Source: Caulobacteraceae bacterium
GTDB lineage: Bacteria > Pseudomonadota > Alphaproteobacteria > Caulobacterales > Aquidulcibacteraceae
Length of the DNA: 64,000 nt
Reading direction: 5' to 3'
Assembly: GCA_016703335.1 (NCBI GenBank)
Contig: JADJCG010000008.1
Span: 62,001-126,000 of the forward strand
Made by a program: the position numbers and the translations under genes. Within the stretch, counting starts at the first letter, position 1; the number at the start of each line of letters is the position of its first letter. The notes below the pieces were generated by a model. The model was not told the DNA's origin. It made no database searches and saw only the letters and a list, made by a program, of their open reading frames with translations. Below are positions 16,998-25,906 of the stretch, piece by piece.

Positions 16998-17839
16998 CGC
17001 GCTTACCTTTTCTCATTGGCGGCGCGCTGTTGCTGCTCATCGTTATCCTGAATTCGGCCTTCATCGTCCGTCAGGATCACCAGGCCATCATCCTGCAATA
17101 CGGCAAGTACCAGCGCGTCATCAACGCGCCGGGCACCGATGAACCCGGCCTTTATTTCAAGATACCCTTTGTCGAAAGCATCGTTGACTACGATCGCCGC
17201 AACATGGGCTTCACGCTGGAAGGCCAGCCGATCGTCGCTTCCGACCAAGAGCGCTTGATCGTCGACGCCATTGTGCGTTGGCAAATCATCGATCCGCGCC
17301 GCTTCTATCAAAGCGTGCTCAACGAAGCTGGCGGCGTCTCGCGGCTCGAAACTTTCACCGAGGCTGCGATGCGTCGCGCCCTCGGCGGCGCCGGCTCGGA
17401 CGACATCATTTCTGGGCGCCGCGCCGAACTCATGCAGCAGATTGAAAACGATCTGAACGCCGCCGCCGCCGCCGAACTCGGCGTGCGTGTCATCGACGTT
17501 CGCATCCGCCAAGCTGATCTCCCGCCGGAAACGCAAGAGCGCGTGTACGAGCGCATGCGGTCCGAGCGTCAGCAAGTCGCTGGCCGGATCCGCGCCGAAG
17601 GTGAACGTGACGCCGCCATCATCCGCGCAACCGCGCAGGAAGAATCGGAACGCACCCGAGGCCAAGGTGAAGCTGAACGCGCCCGCATCTTCGCGCGCGC
17701 CTACGGCCGCGATCCGGAATTTGCCGCCTTCTATCGCTCAATGCGCGCTTACGATTTCGCGCTTGAGGTTGGCACGCCGATCGTCGTTCCGCCTGACAGC
17801 GACTTCTTCCGCTACATGCAGCGCCGCCGCGGCAACTAA
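16994..17839 (+). CDS. hflC: HflC, SPFH-domain partner of HflK
   Basis: 281 residues: N-terminal signal anchor (LPFLIGGALLLLIVILNSAFIV), SPFH domain (VRQDHQAIILQYGKYQRVINAPGTDEPGLYFKIP is the family start), then a coiled coil (RVYERMRSERQQVAGRIRAEGERDAAIIRATAQEE) and a short tail ending FFRYMQRRRGN. It forms the HflKC complex around FtsH. Overlapping ATGA with hflK shows translational coupling; a hairpin follows 25 nt after the stop. Confidence 0.96.
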   Translation: MTRLPFLIGGALLLLIVILNSAFIVRQDHQAIILQYGKYQRVINAPGTDEPGLYFKIPFVESIVDYDRRNMGFTLEGQPIVASDQERLIVDAIVRWQIIDPRRFYQSVLNEAGGVSRLETFTEAAMRRALGGAGSDDIISGRRAELMQQIENDLNAAAAAELGVRVIDVRIRQADLPPETQERVYERMRSERQQVAGRIRAEGERDAAIIRATAQEESERTRGQGEAERARIFARAYGRDPEFAAFYRSMRAYDFALEVGTPIVVPPDSDFFRYMQRRRGN

Positions 17840-17864
17840 GCCAAGAGTACCAAATCGCGAAATG

Positions 17865-17894
17865 ATCGGCGTTCAGAGCAATCTGAACGCCGAT
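17865..17894 (+). terminator. Hairpin after hflC
   Basis: A perfect 13-bp stem, ATCGGCGTTCAGA paired with TCTGAACGCCGAT, with a GCAA tetraloop, directly after hflC. No long T-run follows (TGTCGTTCT), so it may be a terminator or a transcript-stabilising hairpin that separates hflKC from degP expression. Confidence 0.7.
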
Positions 17895-17976
17895 TGTCGT
17901 TCTGAGCTGGAAAATATGGCTGTTGCTCTGCATTGAGCCGATTGCACCCGAACGCCCACCCGCTACCCTCCGACTC

Positions 17977-19398
17977 ATGCGCGCCATTCTTTCCGCTATT
18001 GCCGTTTTCGTTCTCGCCGCCCCCGCGCTCGCTCAATCGCGCCTGCCTGCGGAAGGCTTCGCTGATCTCAACGATCGGCTTTCTCCGGCGGTTGTGAATA
18101 TTGCGACGAGCCAGCGCGTCGAAGGCATTGAAGATCTGCCGCGCTTCCCGCCCGGTTCGCCGATGGAGCGGCTGAATGAAGGGCAGGAGGAGGGCGGCGG
18201 CGCGCAGATCACCTCGCTCGGCTCAGGCTTCATCATTTCGCCCGACGGCGTAGTCGTCACCAACAATCACGTCGTTGAATCGGCCGATGCGATCGAAGTC
18301 ATTCTCCAGAACGGCCGCCGCTACGAAGCCACTGTCGTTGGCCGCGATCCGGCGACCGACATCGCCGTGCTCCGAGTCCACGCTGGTCAGCAACTGCCGT
18401 ACGTCAACATGGGCGACAGCGACACCGCCCGCGTCGGCGACATCGTGCTCGCCATCGGCAATCCGTTCGGCCTCGGCGGCTCGCTGAGCGTCGGCGTCGT
18501 TTCCGCGCGCAATCGCAACATCGATGCTGGCCGCTACGACGACTTCATCCAGACCGACGCGGCCATCAATCGCGGCAATTCCGGTGGGCCTTTGTTTAAC
18601 ACCGATGGGGAAGTTATCGGCGTCAACACAGCCATCGTCTCGCCAACGGGCGCCAGCGTCGGGGTCGGCTTTGCGACGCCAACCTCAATCGTGCGCCCCG
18701 TTGTCGATCAGATCGTGCGCTTCGGTGACATCCGCCGCGGCTGGCTGGGCGTGCGCCTTGCCAACATCAACCGCGCCGCCGCTGCTCGCGCTGGCTATGA
18801 TGGCTCAACCGGCGCCGTCGTCACGCGTATCACACCCAATGGTCCCGCTGCGCGAGCCGGACTGCGTTCCGGCGACATCGTTTTGCGCTTCAATGGTCAA
18901 GAGATTGCCGATAGCCGTGCGCTGACGCGGATGGTCGGAGAGTCGGAAGTCGGCGCCAACGTCGTCGTCGACATCGTCCGCGATGGTCGGCGTATGCAAG
19001 TGACGGCGCACATCGAACGCCTCGAAGAAACCGAGGGCGGCGGCGCGCGCGTCGCTCGCAATGACGACAGTGGCGATACGCCGCGTCGCGACGGCGGCCC
19101 ACGCGGCGGCCGCATCTTCGGCATCGCGCTTTCCGAGCTGGACGCAAGTCTCCGCGAAGAATTCCAAATCGAGCCGGACGTGCAGGGCCTGGTCGTGCTT
19201 GCCGTTGATGTCGGCGCAGAGAACGAGGGCGTCTTGCGCGCTGGCGATGTCATCGAAGCCATTGGCGCCCAGCGAACCGACACCATCGCCGCCGCCCGCG
19301 CTATTGCCGGTCGCGCCGCTATTGGCGAACACGCCGTTGTTGCCCGCATCAATCGCGAAGGCGGCGTGACCTACCGCCGATTGCAAGCGCGCAGCTAG
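17977..19398 (+). CDS. degP: DegP/DegQ-type periplasmic serine endoprotease
   Basis: 473 residues with a Sec signal peptide (AILSAIAVFVLAAPALAQ). The trypsin-like domain has a complete triad: His98 in VVTNNHVVES, Asp128 in DPATDIAVLRV and Ser202 in INRGNSGGPLF. Two PDZ domains follow, the first starting RRGWLGVRLANINRAAA and the second at GRIFGIALSELDASL. It degrades or refolds misfolded envelope proteins. The position directly after hflKC is conserved in alphaproteobacteria. Start at 17977 is chosen at the signal peptide Met; an upstream ATG at 17923 would destroy the signal peptide. Confidence 0.95.
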   Translation: MRAILSAIAVFVLAAPALAQSRLPAEGFADLNDRLSPAVVNIATSQRVEGIEDLPRFPPGSPMERLNEGQEEGGGAQITSLGSGFIISPDGVVVTNNHVVESADAIEVILQNGRRYEATVVGRDPATDIAVLRVHAGQQLPYVNMGDSDTARVGDIVLAIGNPFGLGGSLSVGVVSARNRNIDAGRYDDFIQTDAAINRGNSGGPLFNTDGEVIGVNTAIVSPTGASVGVGFATPTSIVRPVVDQIVRFGDIRRGWLGVRLANINRAAAARAGYDGSTGAVVTRITPNGPAARAGLRSGDIVLRFNGQEIADSRALTRMVGESEVGANVVVDIVRDGRRMQVTAHIERLEETEGGGARVARNDDSGDTPRRDGGPRGGRIFGIALSELDASLREEFQIEPDVQGLVVLAVDVGAENEGVLRAGDVIEAIGAQRTDTIAAARAIAGRAAIGEHAVVARINREGGVTYRRLQARS

Positions 19399-19399
19399 A

Positions 19400-20035
19400 T
19401 CAGCGCCCGCACGTCCGCAGCGAAACCACGACCAGCGCTTTCGCGCGCATGTCGTCAGTGGCCAGCAGCAAGTCCGGCACCATCACTGTCATGCATCCCG
19501 CCGCATGAGCGGAGGTAACGCCGGCATATGAGTCTTCCAATGCCAGCACATTCTGTGGCTCAGCGCCCAGCAGCTTTGAGGCACACAGATACGGTTCTGG
19601 ATGCGGCTTGCCTTCAATTACATCCTGACGCGTCACCACCGCACGAAACCGCGTGCCCAGCCGATGCGCCGAAAAGTGCTTATCCACCCACGGCCGCCGC
19701 GATGACGTCGCCAGTGCAAAGGGTAGGGCGATCTCATCCAGCGCATCCATCAACTCAACCGCGCCCGTCTTCAACGGCGCCACGCGGTCGCCGACATGCG
19801 CGCGCGTCAGTCCAATGAAATGCTCAAGCGGGAAATCCTCGCCGTAGTAGCCCTTGAGCTGCAGATCATTCGCTTCGCGGTGCAAGCCAACCAGCGATAG
19901 GAACTGCGCATCCGTCATCGTCACGCCCAGGTCGGCGCAGGCGGCGAAGTGCGCTTCCTTCACGAGCGCTTCGGAATCGATCAGCGTGCCGTCGAGATCA
20001 AAAACGACGGCGCGCGGCTTGCGCGGCAATTTCAA
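19400..20035 (-). CDS. HAD-superfamily phosphatase (beta-phosphoglucomutase-like)
   Basis: 211 residues. HAD motif I is AVVFDLDGTLIDSE (nucleophile and acid Asp), motif II lies in ALATSSRRPWVDKH, the Lys in IEGKPHPEPY, and motif IV in VLALEDSYAGVTSAHAAG. The four-helix cap after motif I (LVGLHREANDLQLKGYY) is like subfamily IA proteins that act on small sugar phosphates. The physiological substrate is unknown. It is three bases from the end of degP (convergent) and directly downstream of the lipoprotein gene. Confidence 0.88.
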   Translation of the reverse strand: MKLPRKPRAVVFDLDGTLIDSEALVKEAHFAACADLGVTMTDAQFLSLVGLHREANDLQLKGYYGEDFPLEHFIGLTRAHVGDRVAPLKTGAVELMDALDEIALPFALATSSRRPWVDKHFSAHRLGTRFRAVVTRQDVIEGKPHPEPYLCASKLLGAEPQNVLALEDSYAGVTSAHAAGCMTVMVPDLLLATDDMRAKALVVVSLRTCGR

Positions 20036-20836
20036 TTAGGGCTCCAGATAATCCGTACACGCAGGCAGCGGTTGATCCGGTGCATATAGGCCGTCGGCCC
20101 CGCGCGTATAAGTGCGGCGATATGAGCACGCCTCATCGTGCGCCCACACCAAATCCGCCTCTGTCAGCGGCGCCTCTTGCAGCGAATCCGCGTCGCGCGT
20201 CACGCGCCCCGGATACGAACCTGCCGCCGTTTGCAGCCAAATCTTCGGCGCCCCCTCGGCAACCGTTTCATCCAAGCTGATCCGCGTCACGAAGCTGTAC
20301 TCATCGTGGCAAGCGCCGGCGCGTTGCGTTTGGTCCTCTTCATCGAAGCACGCGCGCACCATCGACGAAGCGCTCAGCGGCAAGCGCGTCACTTCGTTCA
20401 CGACACCATTGGCGACACTATAGAGAATGAGCTGGCTCGCTTGCCCGCCGCCCCCCGAATACATCTGGTTGGTCGTGAGCACGACGCCGAGCAATGCGCT
20501 GTCATCGGCTCGTCCAAGGCGCACGATCACCGGCCACGCATCCCAGTTAGTGTTATTGTCAGGCTCGTCAACAGCGATCGACCCAGCCTGCACGCCCCCG
20601 CGCATCACGACGATGCCAACGCCGTCGTTCACTGCACACCAGACACCATCGCCCGTGCACCAGCGTTCGCTCACCTGCGAAAGCGCCTCCATGCGATTGC
20701 CGGCCAGATCCGCAAGCGGCAGCATCACGCCTTCAAGCTCGGGCGCGTCAGTGTTCGGCGTTGGCGCTTCCTCCGCTGCAGGCGGCGTGCATGCACTCGC
20801 CAACAACACCGCCGCTGCGATGACCAAACGTTTCAT
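20036..20836 (-). CDS. Predicted lipoprotein of unknown function
   Basis: 266 residues with a lipobox signal peptide (VIAAAVLLASAC, Cys16) and an Ala/Pro/Glu-rich stretch after the Cys. The mature part includes several Cys (RWCTGDGVWCAVNDG, CFDEEDQ) likely in disulfides. No known domain. It overlaps serB by four bases upstream, so it is probably expressed with serB and the HAD gene. Confidence 0.8.
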   Translation of the reverse strand: MKRLVIAAAVLLASACTPPAAEEAPTPNTDAPELEGVMLPLADLAGNRMEALSQVSERWCTGDGVWCAVNDGVGIVVMRGGVQAGSIAVDEPDNNTNWDAWPVIVRLGRADDSALLGVVLTTNQMYSGGGGQASQLILYSVANGVVNEVTRLPLSASSMVRACFDEEDQTQRAGACHDEYSFVTRISLDETVAEGAPKIWLQTAAGSYPGRVTRDADSLQEAPLTEADLVWAHDEACSYRRTYTRGADGLYAPDQPLPACTDYLEP

Positions 20837-21726
20837 GATACAAACTCTCCCCGACGGTATCCCTGAAAGAACAACGCCGCTTCCAAACCCATGTGATCAA
20901 TCTTCGCGCCAGCTTCAGCCGCGACCAGCGGCTTCGCGTGATACGCAACGCCAAGCCCCGCCGCCTTGATCATATCGAGATCATTGGCGCCATCGCCGAT
21001 GGCGAGCACATCTTTGTCATTGATCTTGAGCCCAGCCGCTTCGGCGCGCATCGCTTCAAGCTTCGCCTTGCGGCCCAAGATCGGCTCCTGCACTTCGCCC
21101 GTCAGCGCTGCGCCATCATCCAACAGAACATTCGCGCGGTTCGCGTGAAAGCCGGCCGCCTCCGCAACGCGTGACGTAAAGAATGTAAATCCACCCGACA
21201 CCAGCACGCACCGCCCGCCGTTCGCCGCCATCGTCTTCACAAACGTCGCCGCGCCTGGGTTCAACCGCACGCGCTCATCGTACGTCTTCTGCAACGCATC
21301 CAGCGCCAAGCCCTTCAGCTTGCCGACGCGCTCGCGCAAGGCCGGTTCAAACTCCAACTCACCACGCATGGCGCGCTCGGTAATGGCCGCGATCTCGGCT
21401 TTGATGCCGGCGAAATCCGCCAGCTCGTCCAAGCATTCTACATTGATGATTGTCGAATCCATGTCGGCGACGAGGAGTTGTTTGCGTCGTCCCTTGACCG
21501 GCACCAGCGCCCAGTCCACCGGCATCTCCGCCACGGCTGCCGCCGCTTCTTGGCGCAGCTCGCTATCGACACTCTCATAAATCCATTGCGCGCTTTCCCA
21601 ACCGCTCAGAACTTCAGGCGGCGGCAACTTACGGTTCAGCGCGACGCGCCCCAGCATCAGCAGCGCCTCGCGGTACGCAGGCTTATCCTCAGGCGAGGCG
21701 ACGAAAACGAGAGCGTGAGCGGTCAT
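20833..21726 (-). CDS. serB: Phosphoserine phosphatase
   Basis: Last step of serine synthesis: hydrolyses O-phosphoserine. 297 residues. The catalytic HAD motif is VADMDSTIINVECLDELA with Asp88 and Asp90; motif II is CVLVSGGFTFFTSRVA; motif IV is LAIGDGANDLDMIKAAGLGVAYHAKP. The N-terminal about 80 residues form the ACT-like extension seen in alphaproteobacterial SerB. It is divergent from miaA, an arrangement common in the group, and heads a three-gene minus-strand cluster. Confidence 0.96.
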   Translation of the reverse strand: MTAHALVFVASPEDKPAYREALLMLGRVALNRKLPPPEVLSGWESAQWIYESVDSELRQEAAAAVAEMPVDWALVPVKGRRKQLLVADMDSTIINVECLDELADFAGIKAEIAAITERAMRGELEFEPALRERVGKLKGLALDALQKTYDERVRLNPGAATFVKTMAANGGRCVLVSGGFTFFTSRVAEAAGFHANRANVLLDDGAALTGEVQEPILGRKAKLEAMRAEAAGLKINDKDVLAIGDGANDLDMIKAAGLGVAYHAKPLVAAEAGAKIDHMGLEAALFFQGYRRGEFVS

Positions 21727-21776
21727 TGCGTCAAACCTCTAGGGCAGGGGCCGCCCATGCGCTACTGCACCAGCGC

Positions 21777-22697
21777 ATGATCCGCGCGCTTCTCATCATG
21801 GGCCCGACCGCCAGCGGGAAATCCGCCTTGGCACTGGCCGTGGCTGAGCGTATCGGCGGCGAAATTGTCAACGCTGACAGCATGCAAGTGTATCGCGATT
21901 TCCGCATCCTGACCGCGCGCCCGTCTGTTGAAGAAGAGCGTGAGGCGCCGCATCGCCTCTACGGCCACGTCGACGCCGCCGAACGCTATTCCACGGGCCG
22001 TTGGCTCACGGACGCGCTCGCTGTCATCGCAGATATTCGCGCACGCAACAAAACACCGATCATCGTCGGTGGCACCGGCCTCTACTTCAAAGCGCTGACC
22101 CAAGGCTTAGCCGAAATGCCGGACGTCGATCCGGAATTGCGCGCTGCATTGATCGAGCGCGCTGAACGCGAAGGCGCACCCGCGCTCCACGCCGATCTTG
22201 CGAAGCTCGATCCGCAGACCGCCGCGCGTCTCGAACCCAACGACGCGCCGCGCATCATCCGCGCACTCGAAGTTATCGAGACCACCGGCGAGAGCATCAC
22301 GTCCTTCCAGGCCAACACAAAGCCAGCACTCGCGATGAACGAGTGGCGCGGCCTCGCGCTCACGCCAGATCGCGACGCGCTCTACGCGAGCATCAACACG
22401 CGCTTCGATAAAATGCTGGAGCAGGGCGCGCTCGATGAAGTCCGCGCCTTCGCCGCACGCGATCTCGATCCTGCACTGCCAGCGATCAAAGCCCACGGCG
22501 CGCCAGCGCTCGGCGCCTATTTGCGCGGAGAAATGTCACTACAAGCCGCAACGGAGATCGGCCAACGCGACACCCGCCGTTACGCCAAACGCCAATTCAC
22601 CTGGATCGCCAATCAAATGCCCGATTGGCCCCGCATCGCTGCAACAGGCCTTTCCGAGCGCGAAGCGCTTGCGTTAGATGCGCTGGGGAGAAACTGA
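21777..22697 (+). CDS. miaA: tRNA dimethylallyltransferase
   Basis: Adds a dimethylallyl group to A37 of tRNAs that read UNN codons. 306 residues: P-loop IMGPTASGKSALALAVAE, NADSMQVYRDFRILTARPS, VGGTGLYFKAL, and the tRNA-binding TRRYAKRQFTWIA near the C-terminus. Start at 21777 (MIRALLIMG) is set just before the P-loop; the upstream ATG at 21726 overlaps serB's start region. The stop overlaps the next gene's ATG (TGATG). Confidence 0.96.
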   Translation: MIRALLIMGPTASGKSALALAVAERIGGEIVNADSMQVYRDFRILTARPSVEEEREAPHRLYGHVDAAERYSTGRWLTDALAVIADIRARNKTPIIVGGTGLYFKALTQGLAEMPDVDPELRAALIERAEREGAPALHADLAKLDPQTAARLEPNDAPRIIRALEVIETTGESITSFQANTKPALAMNEWRGLALTPDRDALYASINTRFDKMLEQGALDEVRAFAARDLDPALPAIKAHGAPALGAYLRGEMSLQAATEIGQRDTRRYAKRQFTWIANQMPDWPRIAATGLSEREALALDALGRN

Positions 22698-23095
22698 TGC
22701 GCAAACTACTCATTGCTTCGATGTTGGCTCTGGCGCCGTTCTCGGCCGCCATCGCGCAGGAGGTGCGAGGCCCGCAGGTCATCTATGTCGGCCCCGAGCC
22801 GGATTTCCGCTTGAGCATCGGCGCCGCGCAGGGCGGCGCTGACGAGCGCGTCACCATTCGCGCGCGCCAGGAACTTGCGGCCGATTGCACGTGGGTTGCC
22901 GGGCCAGACGTCACTGTGCCAATGGATGAAATCGTTACGCTGCGCGATCCCGCAGCTGTCGGCGGTCCCGAACGCTACGGCGTTCTCTACGCAACGACCT
23001 ACAGCGCATTGGTTGCTTACCAAGGCGGCTCGCCGTCGCCCGACTATCACGGCTGCGTACGCCAACAGATGACGCAGCGCGCGCAGGGGCAGTAG
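22697..23095 (+). CDS. Predicted secreted protein of unknown function
   Basis: 132 residues with a signal peptide (LLIASMLALAPFSAAIAQ). The mature part is short and beta-rich (DERVTIRARQELAADCTWVAG). Two Cys (DCTWV and HGCVRQQ) could form a disulfide. It starts inside the miaA stop codon and is co-translated with it. No family recognised. Confidence 0.7.
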   Translation: MRKLLIASMLALAPFSAAIAQEVRGPQVIYVGPEPDFRLSIGAAQGGADERVTIRARQELAADCTWVAGPDVTVPMDEIVTLRDPAAVGGPERYGVLYATTYSALVAYQGGSPSPDYHGCVRQQMTQRAQGQ

Positions 23096-23100
23096 CGATC

Positions 23101-23787
23101 ATGAATTGGGGCATCAACGAGTGGGTCGCGGTGATCTCGGCCATCGTCGCCGTTGTTTCATTCGGCCTCAACTGGCTGGTCGTTCGCCGTCAAACCGAGC
23201 TGCAATACGAAACGCTGCGCGCCGAGATGGACGCCGAAGTGATCGCTTGGTCGCACGAGGCGATCGATCAAGTCTCGCAAGCCGCGGCCGTCGCGCGCGG
23301 TCGCGGCGCAACGTACAGCGCAGACGAAACGCGTCGCATGGCGTTCGAAACCTGCCAGCGGCTCTCTTCTATCGCCGATCGAGGGCGCCTCTTCTTTCCG
23401 AATGAATCTCCCGAAACACACGGCCGCGACAAAGAGGCGGCGTTCCAGGGCTTCCGGCCGCCGATCCTCGACGCCGTTGTCTTCGCATCCACCCGGATCG
23501 GCCGCCTCGACGCCAGTGCGACGGAACCTGACACGGACGCTGCCGAATTTCTGGCCAAATGCCGCCGTCTGCTGGTCTCGGAGGCGCAGAATGCTATCGA
23601 CCCGCGCCGCCGCGGTCAGATGTTGCGGCGTCTGGCTGTCGGCCGCTTGGACGACAAAACGTCGGCGTATGCATTGTCGGCGGAGCTAGGAGAGGCGCTG
23701 GAGAGTTTATATCCGGGCTACCTTCTGCAGCGCCGCGACGCTGCGTGGATTGCCAATCGTGAAGCTATCGCGCGTCAGCGCACTTAA
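23101..23787 (+). CDS. Membrane-anchored protein of unknown function
   Basis: 228 residues: one N-terminal transmembrane helix (WVAVISAIVAVVSFGLNWLVV), then a charged segment (RRQTELQYETLRAEMDAEVIAW) and a helical soluble domain. It resembles many short proteins annotated only as hypothetical. It is five bases after the preceding stop and ten before the DUF6438 lipoprotein, so these small genes form one operon behind miaA. Confidence 0.75.
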   Translation: MNWGINEWVAVISAIVAVVSFGLNWLVVRRQTELQYETLRAEMDAEVIAWSHEAIDQVSQAAAVARGRGATYSADETRRMAFETCQRLSSIADRGRLFFPNESPETHGRDKEAAFQGFRPPILDAVVFASTRIGRLDASATEPDTDAAEFLAKCRRLLVSEAQNAIDPRRRGQMLRRLAVGRLDDKTSAYALSAELGEALESLYPGYLLQRRDAAWIANREAIARQRT

Positions 23788-23796
23788 GGATCGATC

Positions 23797-24306
23797 ATGA
23801 ACGCTCGGCGCTTCTTCGTAGCATTTCTGGGCGCCGTTGCGCTGATAGCTTGCGCGCCGGTCGCGACGCCAGCGGAGACACCGTCCATGAGCAATGTCGA
23901 AATCCGCCTCACACGCGGCGTCTGCTTCGGCTCCTGTCCAGATTACACCGTCACCGTCAATAGCGACGGCCAAGTCCGCTATGAGGGCCGCCGCTTTGTG
24001 AACGTTGTCGGCGAACGCACGGCGACGATTTCGCGTGACGACGTTGTCGCATTGGTCGCGCGCTTTGATGAGGTCGGCTTCAACAATCTGCGCGACGCTT
24101 ACCGCGCGCCGGTCAGCGATCTGCCGACGTACACGGTGGCGCTCACACGCAACGGCCAAACCAAAACCGTTGTGGATTTCGGCGGCGTAGACGCGGGCAT
24201 GCCGCGTGAGATTCGCGACCTCCAGCGCGAGATCGACCGCGTGGCGGGAACCGCCCAATGGGTGCTGCGGGATGGTCAGCCAGTTCGGGAGCGGCCTGAG
24301 CCTTGA
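23797..24306 (+). CDS. DUF6438-type lipoprotein
   Basis: 169 residues. The signal peptide ends in a lipobox (AVALIACAP). The mature domain has the DUF6438 pattern: IRLTRGVCFGSCPDYTVTVNSDGQVRYEGRR-type start with a CFGSC disulfide pair, then a short sheet and the C-terminal helix (REIRDLQREIDRVAG). Function unknown; the family is widespread in envelopes. Confidence 0.85.
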   Translation: MNARRFFVAFLGAVALIACAPVATPAETPSMSNVEIRLTRGVCFGSCPDYTVTVNSDGQVRYEGRRFVNVVGERTATISRDDVVALVARFDEVGFNNLRDAYRAPVSDLPTYTVALTRNGQTKTVVDFGGVDAGMPREIRDLQREIDRVAGTAQWVLRDGQPVRERPEP

Positions 24307-24368
24307 GGCTTCCGCGCTCCGCCCCGGCGCCCTAAGCTCTACTCAAGAATGAGAATAGGGTGGGGACC

Positions 24369-25304
24369 ATGACGACGCTCCGCGCACTGGCCGCTTGCGC
24401 CTTGGCGCTTCTCCTGATCGCGCCGGCTTCTGCGCAGAACCTATCGCTGCGCGCGCCGCAATGGGCTCAGGCACTGGTCGCTGCTGACGTCACGCCGACA
24501 ACAGGCGGGCGCGCTTTGATCGCTGCCGAAGGCATCAACATGGCCGTGCGTGTCACGATCGCGTCGCCCAATGGCGGCGTCGCGCGTGTCATCCGCTTCG
24601 ATCTGCGCGGTGAGCAAGGCGCTCTCAATTTGCGCCGTTTCACCGGCCATCCCTCGACCGGTTGGTGGCTTTGGGGCGGCGATGCCCCGCGCGTCACGCA
24701 AGTTACGGCCGCACAACGGACCGAAATCGCCACGTTGACGCGCGCTCTAATGGGCGTAGCGGGCGGCGTCGGCGGCGCCGAAGAAGTCTGCCAAGCTGGC
24801 GAGCAAGCCTACATTGAGGTTGCACTCGATGGCCGCGCCGCCAGCTTCTCGCGCCCGTGCGTCGCCAACCTCGACGCAGGCGGCCGTCTCGCACTTCGCC
24901 TCTCGGAACTTGCAGGCTCACGCACCGAAGAAGAACTCGCGCGCAGCGCCGTCGTCGAATTGCTCGACGCCGATCGCGCCTTCAACACGATGGCGCAAGC
25001 CGAAGGCGTCGCCGCCGCGTTCAACGCCTATGCCGCTGAGGACGCGCTGATCGTCACTGGAGCGCAAACGCTGAATGGCCGTGCAGGCATTGCTGCGAGC
25101 TACCAAAGTTGGCCGGCCACCGCGCGTCTCGAATGGTCGCCGCAAACCGGCCGCGTCTCATCGCGCGGTGACATGGGCTGGACCTGGGGCACGTCCAACT
25201 ACACCGCGCCGGACGGCACGCGCACGCAAGGCCGCTACGTCTCGATCTGGACTCGCGATGTCGAAGGCAACTGGCGCTACGCGTTCGACGCGCCAATCAA
25301 ATAG
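24369..25304 (+). CDS. Secreted protein with C-terminal SnoaL/DUF4440-like domain
   Basis: 311 residues with a signal peptide (LAACALALLLIAPASAQ). The N-terminal half resembles no named family. The C-terminal about 130 residues (AEGVAAAFNAYAAEDALIVTGAQTLNGRAGIAASYQSWP, WTWGTSNYTAPDGTRTQGRYVSIWTR) have the cone-shaped NTF2/SnoaL pattern. Ligand unknown. ATG at 24369 is chosen; a GTG at 24360 lies two codons earlier. Confidence 0.75.
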   Translation: MTTLRALAACALALLLIAPASAQNLSLRAPQWAQALVAADVTPTTGGRALIAAEGINMAVRVTIASPNGGVARVIRFDLRGEQGALNLRRFTGHPSTGWWLWGGDAPRVTQVTAAQRTEIATLTRALMGVAGGVGGAEEVCQAGEQAYIEVALDGRAASFSRPCVANLDAGGRLALRLSELAGSRTEEELARSAVVELLDADRAFNTMAQAEGVAAAFNAYAAEDALIVTGAQTLNGRAGIAASYQSWPATARLEWSPQTGRVSSRGDMGWTWGTSNYTAPDGTRTQGRYVSIWTRDVEGNWRYAFDAPIK

Positions 25305-25841
25305 TCACCCGGCAAAACCGCCTTCAGCCAAGAACGCCAATTCCTCAGCGCTGCTCTTGCGGCCGAGAATGCCGTTGCGATGTGGAAAGCGGCCAAACTT
25401 CACGATGATGTCGTGATGCAGCGCCGCGAACTTCAAATAGTTTGCGTCGCCAAGATTTGTGAACAGCGTCATGCACCGGTCTTGCAGCGCTAAATCTTCA
25501 GCGTGTTCAAGCGGCATGTAGAAGAAGAAGCGAAGGTCCGTGTCGATCGCTGCGTCAAACTGCTTGTCGAGCGCCCGAAGCGCGATCGCCTGCGCCAACC
25601 CATCCGTCGCGAACGCATGCGGGCTGTTTCGGAAAATGTTGCGCGGGATTTGATCGAGCAGGATCAACAGCGCCAGGGCGCCTTCCGCATCCATCTCCCA
25701 CGCACCCAGCTCGCCGCGCGCCGCAGCATGGTGCTCGTTCTCGAATCCCCGGCAGCGCCCGTCGAACGTCTCATCTTTCACGAACCAAAACTTCGGCCCC
25801 GCGTCGCGCCAGAACCGCACAATCTCAGCCGCACTCGCCAT
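25305..25841 (-). CDS. DUF924-family protein
   Basis: 178 residues of all-helical TPR-like fold: VRFWRDAGPKFWFVKDETFD, LLILLDQIPRNIFRNSPHAFATD (the most conserved segment) and RFFFYMPLEHAEDLALQ. The family is common in Proteobacteria and has no assigned reaction. It ends against the preceding convergent gene and is divergent from the ilvC-like gene. Confidence 0.92.
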   Translation of the reverse strand: MASAAEIVRFWRDAGPKFWFVKDETFDGRCRGFENEHHAAARGELGAWEMDAEGALALLILLDQIPRNIFRNSPHAFATDGLAQAIALRALDKQFDAAIDTDLRFFFYMPLEHAEDLALQDRCMTLFTNLGDANYLKFAALHHDIIVKFGRFPHRNGILGRKSSAEELAFLAEGGFAG

Positions 25842-25906
25842 GACGTTGCTCCTCTTTGCCTAAGTGAGGCGCGCGCGCTAAGGACGCAAGAGAACAAAGG
25901 TATTTC